64,000 nt of DNA from Euphorbia lathyris. Taxonomy: Eukaryota; Streptophyta; Magnoliopsida; Malpighiales; Euphorbiaceae. A model generated the notes under the pieces. The model had not been told where the DNA came from, did not search any database, and saw nothing but the letters and a program-made list of their open reading frames with translations. A program made the position numbers and the translations under genes. The stretch is from assembly GCF_963576675.1 (NCBI RefSeq), contig NC_088915.1:86189501-86253500 (forward strand), written 5' to 3'. Shown in pieces: positions 57,216 through 64,000 of this stretch (position 1 is its first letter; each line of letters starts with the position of its first letter).

Positions 57216-59323
57216 CTAGATCGGGTATTTATTCGGGGCTCCGGAGAGCCTAGAAGAGGTGCTAGAAGGCCCCCTTTTATCCCAAGAATCCAACACACTA
57301 TGGTTCTTTTTAGGGTTAGCTTTGGGTTTCTTCATATTCAACTTATTGACTCCCATAGATTTTTCAATTGGAACATCAACAAGAGGATTCAAATTACTAA
57401 CCTCATTAGTCATCACTTTTCCTATTGAGACAAAGGTCTGGGAACTCCCTTTGGCACCAGCTTTAGAGACAAAAAGAGGATTAATAGATTCACCTAGGAT
57501 GGAGGCTGGCTCGGCCGATTCAAGGCCTGGCATGCTTAACTCCATATGCTCATTAGAAGGATCTGAGTCCTGTCCCTCCTCAATAGTCAGGACACCGAAC
57601 CTTGACCCCGAACTGGATGCTGAATCCACACCAGCATCACCACCCCTCTTGATGTCAGGGGGCCTAACCTTGATCTCAGGAGCAATATGGAGAGAGGTCA
57701 TCTCATTACTGATATCTGGAGAATGATTCCTAGCAGCATTAGCTTGTGGCTTCCTTCTAACCGACCTTTTGGCAAGCATCCATGGGCCAAAATTCCTTCC
57801 TTCACATTGACTATCCTCAGCTCTACCTATGATAGGTGCCACCATATCCTCCACCACCTTCCTCTTTTTAGGACATCCATCATAGGTATGGCCAAACATG
57901 CCACACTCGTAGCAGATATTGTGTATACCTTCATATTCAATATGAAAGACCTTATTCTGAACGCAGAATTTGGACAGAAGAGGCTTAGCGAGATCAATGT
58001 CAATACAAACCCTGGCAAACTTGCCCCTCACTGCCCCAACGGTAGTCTTATCAACATGGTGAACTTTCCCAACAAGGCCACCAATCTTATTCAAGAATCT
58101 TTCATTGTAATATTCAATAGGTAGACCTAGGAATCTAACCCAAGTAAGGATCCTTTCGCAGAGCAATCATGAGGATTAAAATTTGGGACCTATGGCCTCA
58201 GCGCCAAAACATGATTGGAGATAATATAAGGTCCACCATTAACAACAGCATTGAAATCTTCCGCCCTTGTAAATTTAATGACATAATAGTCATTCTCAAG
58301 GTCTGTAAGGGTAACCTTCCCTTTCTTCGCCCATTGTGCCTGGATCCTCTGGGCAAAGTAATTGAAGCTAATCCTTTTCCCAAGGACCGTGACAATTAAG
58401 GATAACTTCCACTTCGATCTAAGGATTCGTTTATCTTCAGAGGAAAGACGGATCACCGGGCACAGCGGGTCCTCTTGATCTCCATCTTCAACATCAGAGT
58501 CGGAGAAGAATTCCTCAGACTCATCCTCGATAATATCATCCTCCAACATGGGTTCCTCCTCGACTACCCCTGACACCTTATCTCTCCAGGATACTTTCCC
58601 CATATCGTTTTCTACAGTGAAATTATTCACCTTATCCACCGGTTTCCATGAACCCGGATTAGTATTAAGGTATGTGGTATTTTGGCCCGCAGCCCCCTGG
58701 GCCAGCGGTCCGCCCCCCGGGACAGCCTCCGCCTCAAATTCTGCCCTAGAGCCAGGGGCCACTGCCGAAATCTGTGCCTGGGCAGCAGCCCCCGTAGAGT
58801 GCACAACCGCGGCAGGACAGCCCTTAGCCGCAATGCCCTCCTGACCACAGCCCTGCGCGGCGCGGGCCGCGTCTCCCTCAGATTCTGGGCGCCGCTCACT
58901 CCCATCGCCCACGCCCCTCGCCAATCCTCCCTCGACACTCCCCGGCACCCCGCGCTCCATCTCCTTCCCTTCCCCTGCCGATCGGATCTCGTCATCCAGA
59001 TCCCACCACTCCCTCGTCTTCTCCACCCTCCCCTCACCTGCGCTACCCGAACCAGGAGCCGGATCCGGCCCCTTCCCCTCCCTAATCGCCGGCCGACCAC
59101 GTTCCCGAGACCGATCCCTCACTCTCTCCCCGCTAACCCGTCTCTCGCCGCCTGGCTCCACCAAACTTCCATCGCCCCCCGTCAAACCCCCACCATGCCC
59201 AAGATCGGCACCCTGCGCCGTCCCGACCGCCCGAATCCCCAGCCCCTGCAACGTCCGGCCGCCCGCTCCCATGCCAACCAACTCCTTTGCCCTAAATCTT
59301 CCTTTGTCGCGTTCTTTTGTCAT
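57216..59323 (-). pseudogene. LINE copy 2 ORF1, disabled
   Basis: The first part (58190-59323) begins MTKERDKGRFRAKELVG, has a Gly/Arg-rich, GC-rich N-terminal region, an acidic patch and the DUF4283 domain. It ends at a stop where copy 1 has tryptophan (RPW). Just downstream a one-base deletion near 58157 shifts the frame. The second part (57216-58166) contains the rest of the domain and the knuckle CYECGMFGHTYDGC. The first 60 residues do not match copy 1, whose ORF1 starts at the shared RVRDRSRERG segment. Confidence 0.88.
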
Positions 59324-59368
59324 CAGAGAGAATTTTTCGACTTTTTGGTTTATTATTATTTATTTAAA

Positions 59369-59616
59369 GAAAGAGTTAATGATTTTACATATTTTACATA
59401 TTTATTTAATTAATATTAGTGCACATTTTTTATAATATTTATGATTAAAATAAATTATATATAAAGTAATAATTGTGGAGACATTGTGGAAACTTTTAAA
59501 GTTGCTTACTATTGGAGCATTTTTTAACAAAAGTTGATAAAAATGATTTGGATGATTGAAAAAATAAAATATTATATTTTTGTATGATGTGTTAACTCTT
59601 TAAAACAATTCTATTG
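59369..59616. other. AT-rich spacer, possible MITE half
   Basis: The text TACTATTGGAGCATTTTTT and TTCTATTGGAGA suggests the right half of the MITE whose left end lies at 52862; the LINE would have inserted into it. No gene is seen. Confidence 0.35.
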
Positions 59617-60033
59617 GAGACTTGTTCATGAGCCGGGCTCAGATCGGGCTATCGGGCTTTTGTCTAAAATTGCTCAGTCCAAGTCCACCTGAGCCCTCTC
59701 TTAATTTAGACGGGCTCGAGCTCAAAAATCAAATCTCAAGCCAAATCCATATAAGCCCATCTAAATATATATGTACAATTTTTAATAATAAAAATTTAAT
59801 TTATACTTAAAAATAAATATTAATATATAAATATATAAATTTTATTAATTAATATTAATAGGTGGACCGTGTTGGATCGGCCCGTGCTATTTTTATAAAT
59901 CTCAAGCTCGTCCAAAAAAAAGGCGGGCTTTAACGGGCCTAGGCCAGACTGGGCTTAGAGACAAATTTTCATGTTCAACCCCGGCCCAAGAGACACGGGC
60001 TTGGGCGGGTACCCGGGCTCGTGAACAGGTCTA
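59617..60033. mobile_element. hAT-type MITE (AGACYTGTTCAYGAGCCGGG)
   Basis: The left end GAGACTTGTTCATGAGCCGGG and right end CCCGGGCTCGTGAACAGGTCTA are clear inverted repeats. The octamers TTCTATTG and TACTAACG match only at five positions, so the target duplication is uncertain. Subterminal GGGCTCGAGC and CGGCCCGTG phrases link it to 42505-42960. Confidence 0.65.
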
Positions 60034-60256
60034 TACTAACGGTACGTTTTTAATCTAATAGAATGATATATATCATTTTTATCCCCAAAAAAAATATCAA
60101 TCGCCCTATACTTTTGAAACATTATCAACTTCACATTAACACATGGATTTTAGGAATCAATAGATCATTTTAAGCAAATTCAGAATATAAATAGTACATT
60201 TTTAAAGTATATGGAGACAATTAAAATTTCTGGACAAAAATCCTATCTTTCAATTT

Positions 60257-61307
60257 GGGTTAAATGCACAATTAGTCACTCAACTTACATGGTTGTTTTA
60301 AAATAGTCACTGAATTTCAATTTGTCTCAATAAAATCACTTAATTTTGAGTTTTATTTGAATTAGGCCACTTCGGCAATTTCAATGGTTAAAATACATCG
60401 GAATAATGTCATAACTGACATATGACATGAGATAACTCAAATGTATAACCGAATGACACGTGACAACCATATGTCGGTTATTTTTATGAAAAAAAACTAA
60501 ATTTTGTTTTCTTTTTAATCAAAATAACTGACACTTGAATGTCAGAAGGCGCATAAATGGATGTCATATGTCGTTTCGATCAAATATCTGAGTTAACTCA
60601 TACTGATGTGTCATTTATGTCATCATTCTGATCCCTTTTAATCACTGGAATCATCAACGTGATGAGACAAAATTCAAAGTTAAGTAATTTTTAGGGATGC
60701 AAATGGGGTGGGGATTCTCGTCCCCATCGGTGACCCGCCCCGACGGGGATGGGGAATCCCGATAAGGATCCCCATAGGACGGGGATGTGGATAATTTTAT
60801 CCCCCGTGACATGGATAGGGCGGGGATACCTTTCCCCGCCCTATGGGGATCCCCGTCCCCGCTCCGTTAATCCTCAATGGGGGATCCCCAATTATTTCCT
60901 GTGATAATTAATTTTTTTGGATGATTTTAAATACATTTTAATTAGGTGGTTGGTTGTTTTCAATATTTAGTTTTTTTTTATTTGAAAATTTTGAAAATGG
61001 TTGTAATATTTGGTATTATTAACCACTGTTTTTTAAACGTTTTTGCATTTACTGAACTTTTAAACATAAACGGTGATTCCCCGCGGTGAATGAGGAATGT
61101 GAATAACGTTTTTGGAACATCTGTAAACGGAGAATGGGGATCAGTTTGTCCCCGTTTAACTCGTGGGGATGGAGATGGTGAATCCCCGACTAGTCGGAGA
61201 CGGGGATGGAAAATACATTCCCCCGTTTACATCCCTAGTAATTTTATTGAGACAAATTGAAGTCGAGTGACCATTTTGAATTCAATTACGAACCGAGCAT
61301 TTAACCC
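60257..61307. mobile_element. Mutator-type MITE with nested hAT element
   Basis: The ends are GGGTTAAATGCACAATTAG and CCGAGCATTTAACCC. A perfect 10-bp duplication CTTTCAATTT lies at 60247-60256 and 61308-61317. It belongs to the family at 24600-25072. It inserted into sequence homologous to the OSCA 3' UTR. A GGGGAT-type hAT MITE interrupts it at 60692-61237. Confidence 0.9.
60692..61237. mobile_element. hAT-type MITE (GGGGAT family), nested
   Basis: The ends are TAGGGATGCAAATGGGG and CCCCGTTTACATCCCTA. A perfect 8-bp duplication GTAATTTT lies at 60684-60691 and 61238-61245. It is rich in GGGGAT/ATCCCC at both ends. It lies inside the Mutator-type MITE 60257-61307. Confidence 0.92.
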
Positions 61308-61422
61308 CTTTCAATTTACATTCATTCATTCATATTCTTGAGACCACAAAATCCATATACTCAATTGGCCTCTCTTCCTTTCTATACAACAAAAAATCTC
61401 ACTGTTTTTCATCCATTTTAAT

Positions 61423-64000
61423 TTACAAAGCTGCAGCAGCAACCTCTGGATCTTCCCTCACATCATTCAAAGATGGCCGCGGGGAGGAAGCCCCGCTGAC
61501 TCTGCTGGGTACGGGTGTGTTTCTTCGCGATTGGCGTTTCGTAGGGACTATAATTGACTCAGTTTCTAACTCCTCACTTGTATCCCCATCTTCGTCGTCC
61601 TCTTCAGCGGCTTTGAAAACTGGATGCTCGTATGCATTTTGAAGGTAAGCTTTCAAATTCAGGTTCGGTTCCCTTGCTCGTTCAAGTGTATCTTTCATCA
61701 AGGCTTCCTGAAAGTCAACGGATACGAATTATGTCAACTATATTTGAGAAAAGAACGAAAAAATCGACACTGATATCTCGAGAAAGGCGATTTTCGGCTC
61801 CTTGTAGGAGCAGTTGGCCCTCCTTAGACGGATCATGTTAGACATGACACGTTAATTCGTGCATGATCAAAGTGGTTTCACTAAGTATTACAGGGAGACT
61901 GTAAAGCACGTACGTCTAATCATAGTTATTAAAGGTGCATGGCGCACTAAGGCGGTAGGGGTCCTGGAGCCTTGGCGCATGGCGCATGCCATAGCGAGAC
62001 AAGGCGCACTTACAAAAATAAAAATTATAAAAGGCCTAAACCATACGCAGCCCCCTGAACTTACGGGACGACCTATTTGCTCCTTCAACTATTTAAAAAT
62101 GGTATTAGCAACCCCCTATTTCATGACAATGTTCTTAAGCATAAATTAATTTTAAAATGCAAAATAAACCCCACGAGCTAAAGTTAAATACCAAATCCTA
62201 AGTTCTACTCATGATCAAAAGTCTCCAAATTCATCACTCATGTTGAATTCGAATTCCCCTTGGCTGCTTTTCTATTTGAATTCGATATCTGTATTTTGTT
62301 CTACTAAACTTCTTCCTCTTATAATAAAGGCTTAATACATCATTTGCCCCCTGAACTTGTCAAAAAAGTTTGATTGGCCCCTGAACTTTCGAAGTGTCTC
62401 AATAGCCCCCTAAACTTGCGTAAAATATAATCAGTTAATCACTCGGTTGGAAAAAAAGTAAGTTAAATGCGGAAGATTTATTGCATATATCTTTAAAAAA
62501 GTAATACGATCAAGGCCGGGATATGCGGTTCTAATATTAGAGAAACAAATTTTTATAGTTAAGCAAGTAGAACTTCCTTTTTAATCTATTTTATGAATTA
62601 TGTAATAACAATCTAAGACGTGTACAATACATATTCCGCATTTAACTTACTTTTTTGCATCCGAGATTATATTATACGCAAATTCGTGGGGCTAAATGAA
62701 CATTTTATGCAAGTTTAGGAGGCTATCGAGACACTTTGAAAGTTAAGGGGTCAATCAAGCTTTTTGGACAAGTTCATGGGGCAAATGATGTATTAAGCCT
62801 ATAATAAATGGCGCAAAATGGCGCACCAGGAGCGTGCCATGCCATGGGGGTGTCATGGCGCTAAGGCCTGCGCCTGGTGTGCCATGCGCCAAAGGCATGC
62901 CTTTAATAACTATGCGTCTAATAGACTTTTCCCGGACATTATCAATTAAATATGAGAATACTTAGCAACTCATATATCAGCAAGGAAAATCAACTTGAAG
63001 CTCTTACAGAAAACACACGAGAATAAACGAAACAAGCCAAGGGTGGCCCGGTGCACTACACGTCACTGCTAAACGAGGGTCCGGGAAGGGGTCCCACCAC
63101 AAGGCTGTATTGGAGGCAAGCCTTCCCCTGCCAATTTTTTTGGCAAGAGGCCGCTCCTAAGACTCGAACGTGACCTCTCGGTCACACGACAACAACGCTT
63201 ACCGTTGCGCCAAGGCTCGCCCTCAAACGGAACAAGCCAATTGAAAAAAAATAAAGCGACATTTGGAATAAAGACGATACAAATGCATACCTGTAACGGA
63301 AATCTAACAAACGCAGGTTCATAGCGGCCTTTGCAGTATCTATAAAACCATATTGTGAGTACAGAAAGCACAACGAGAAATGGCGTTGACTGAGCAGCTT
63401 TCTTTGTACTCAACAATCCAATCAGAAGCACCTGTGATATAAGAAGAGCAACAATGACACGTCCATGAACATCGGGCCAGAAAGCTGCAGCGCTTTCGTA
63501 CTCTTGGTTGTAAACATTTATGATCTGCAATTTTCACACACGAACGAAAAGGTTAAAAATATCCCAAGTCATAATGTGTCCTCCACATTTCGAGCTCTCC
63601 GAATTAGTAGTATTTGAGTTCATACGCTTAAGAGGTATCTCGGTCAGCTGAAATTATTTGATGAACTTTATACAATAGAAAGATGGAGTGTTTACCTGAT
63701 GACGGAACACAACATAAGCGAAGGCAAAGAAAATTATTATGAACGGGAGGAGGACCGGTGTTACTGTTGCGTATACAAGACCTAAGAGAAAATAGAATTG
63801 TATACGAGGTTCCCCGTTGTTGAAACTGAGACCACCCGGATACATAGCCTCTTCCCTATCCTTTTCGGTCTTGACTAGCAAGGAATTCTTCAGGTGGTAC
63901 AGAATTAGACGTCTCACCATCAAAACTTCTGCTGCTATTCCAGCCCATCCATCGACCATTATGTAGGTAATGAAGAAAGTTGCTTTGATTGGAATAGCCA
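61423..64000 (-). CDS. OSCA1/CSC1-like channel, 3' part (copy 2)
   Basis: A paralog of the gene at the left edge, on the other strand. The visible exons on the minus strand are 63696 to beyond 64000, 63291-63524 (234 bp, the same as in copy 1) and 61423-61707, with GT/AG borders at the same places. It encodes MVDGWAGIAAEVLMV, VKTEKDREEAM, a hydrophobic pore-region helix, IINVYNQEYESAAAFWPDVHGR, KGRYEPAFVRFPLQ and the tail EALMKDTLERAREPNLNLKAYLQNAYEHPVFK. It ends in SLNDVREDPEVAAAAL, eight or so residues longer than copy 1. Some family positions differ (KPLIMFHLKN of copy 1 is RRLILYHLKN here; NPGSIGFN is YPGGLSFN). All visible frames are open. The last intron carries nested transposons and an Au-like SINE. 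The protein would be a plasma-membrane osmo- or mechanosensitive cation channel. Confidence 0.9.
61921..62914. mobile_element. hAT-type element in the OSCA copy 2 intron
   Basis: The ends are CATAGTTATTAAAGG and CCTTTAATAACTATG, perfectly inverted over 15 bp. A perfect 8-bp duplication CGTCTAAT lies at 61913-61920 and 62915-62922. Subterminal parts are rich in GGCGCATGGCGC-type repeats. The homologous intron of copy 1 (around 1830) has the target once, uninterrupted. Two Mutator-type MITEs are nested: a partial one from about 62034 and a complete one at 62329-62799. Confidence 0.93.
62329..62799. mobile_element. Mutator-type MITE nested in the hAT element
   Basis: The ends are GGCTTAATACATCATTTGCC and GGCAAATGATGTATTAAGCC, inverted repeats apart from one or two positions. 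A perfect 9-bp duplication TATAATAAA lies at 62320-62328 and 62800-62808. It is the intact reference for the split copy at 17431-19640 and for 20590-21009. Confidence 0.92.
63041..63224 (-). mobile_element. Au-like tRNA-derived SINE in the OSCA copy 2 intron
   Basis: On the minus strand it begins GAGGGCGAGCCTTGGCGCAAC, with an A box (TTGGCGCAACGGTAAG) and B box (GGTCACGTTCGAGTC). The body GGGGAAGGCTTGCCTCC and GGACCCTCG and the end CACCGGGCCACCC are typical of plant Au SINEs. A 16-bp duplication AAACGAAACAAGCCAA/AAACGGAACAAGCCAA lies at 63025-63040 and 63225-63240. Copy 1 shows the empty site at about 1727-1750. Confidence 0.9.

Larger units (their letters stand above)
53035..59357 (-). mobile_element. 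L1-type LINE, copy 2, inactive
   Basis: On the minus strand it runs from 59357 to a short poly-A next to 53035. It is flanked by an 11-bp duplication whose plus-strand form is ATTTATTTAAA (53024-53034 and 59358-59368). It carries ORF1 and ORF2 homologous to the LINE at 35253-41851, but both are broken many times. It lacks the repeated pyrimidine-rich leader of copy 1, and ORF1 begins within about 35 bp of the 5' end, so it is 5'-truncated or belongs to another 5' lineage. Confidence 0.9.

Noticed and set aside
58682..59413. 243-codon plus-strand frame rich in Pro/Arg/Ser
   Set aside because: Antisense shadow of LINE copy 2 ORF1; no start context, domain or conservation relative to copy 1 antisense.
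63160..63224. Possible functional tRNA gene
   Set aside because: A and B boxes belong to a SINE with 16-bp target duplications; no acceptor-stem pairing.
1..64000. A novel defence, biosynthetic or phage-like system
   Set aside because: The window is plant chromosomal DNA with three ordinary genes and many transposons; no clustered unknown genes or operon-like structure were found.

Overview
The window is eukaryotic, from the nuclear genome of a flowering plant, most likely a eudicot. The coding exons have short AT-rich introns with GT/AG borders. The proteins are plant-type: an OSCA/CSC1 channel, a KDM3/IBM1-type JmjC demethylase and L1-type LINEs with an RNase H domain. Intergenic DNA is AT-rich and packed with plant MITEs, Copia relics, tRNA-derived SINEs and a Helitron. 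I cannot name the species from sequence alone. I found no rRNA genes, functional tRNA genes, CRISPR arrays or bacterial-type operons.

Genes. (1) At the left edge is the 3' part of an OSCA1/CSC1-like gene (+, 257-3104). At the right edge is a close paralog on the other strand (-, 61423 to beyond 64000). The two lie tail to tail, share exon structure, intron sequence and 3' UTR, and each is cut by the window edge. (2) One complete gene lies between them: a 12-exon JmjC histone demethylase of the JMJ25/IBM1 type (-, 27373-31679, 942 codons predicted). It has a long 5' leader built from tandem duplications. (3) The only other long reading frames belong to two L1-type LINEs in opposite orientation: 35253-41851 (+, full length, intact ORF2, one frameshift in ORF1) and 53035-59357 (-, many lesions).

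Layout. 0-3.3 kb: OSCA copy 1 with two hAT-type MITEs in its introns. 4.5-6.25 kb: two Mutator-type MITEs of one family inserted almost side by side. 7.2-11.6 kb: two Copia relics in opposite orientation, each interrupted by a solo LTR of the same family. 12.3-16.5 kb: a non-autonomous CACTA element, a hAT MITE and two tandem arrays. 17.4-19.6 kb: a four-level nest (Mutator-type MITE, SINE, Helitron, hAT). 19.7-27.3 kb: a local segmental duplication and more MITEs. 27.3-32.5 kb: the demethylase gene. 33-35.2 kb: MITE and tandem duplication. 35.3-41.9 kb: LINE copy 1. 42-52 kb: dense MITEs, including a 2.7-kb element carrying a hAT. 53-59.4 kb: LINE copy 2. 59.6-61.3 kb: MITEs. 61.4-64 kb: OSCA copy 2 with a nested hAT/MITE and an Au-like SINE.

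Most mobile elements were delimited by reading terminal repeats and target-site duplications (TSDs) directly. Several insertions are confirmed because the paralogous OSCA intron, or another copy of the host element, still shows the empty site. The genes here do not form a pathway: the demethylase is nuclear and chromatin-linked, while the OSCA proteins are membrane channels. I did not see a convincing new gene system. The most unusual items are the Helitron with repeated 5' termini, the LINE with a repeated 5' leader, the duplicated leader of the demethylase gene and the dated OSCA pair.
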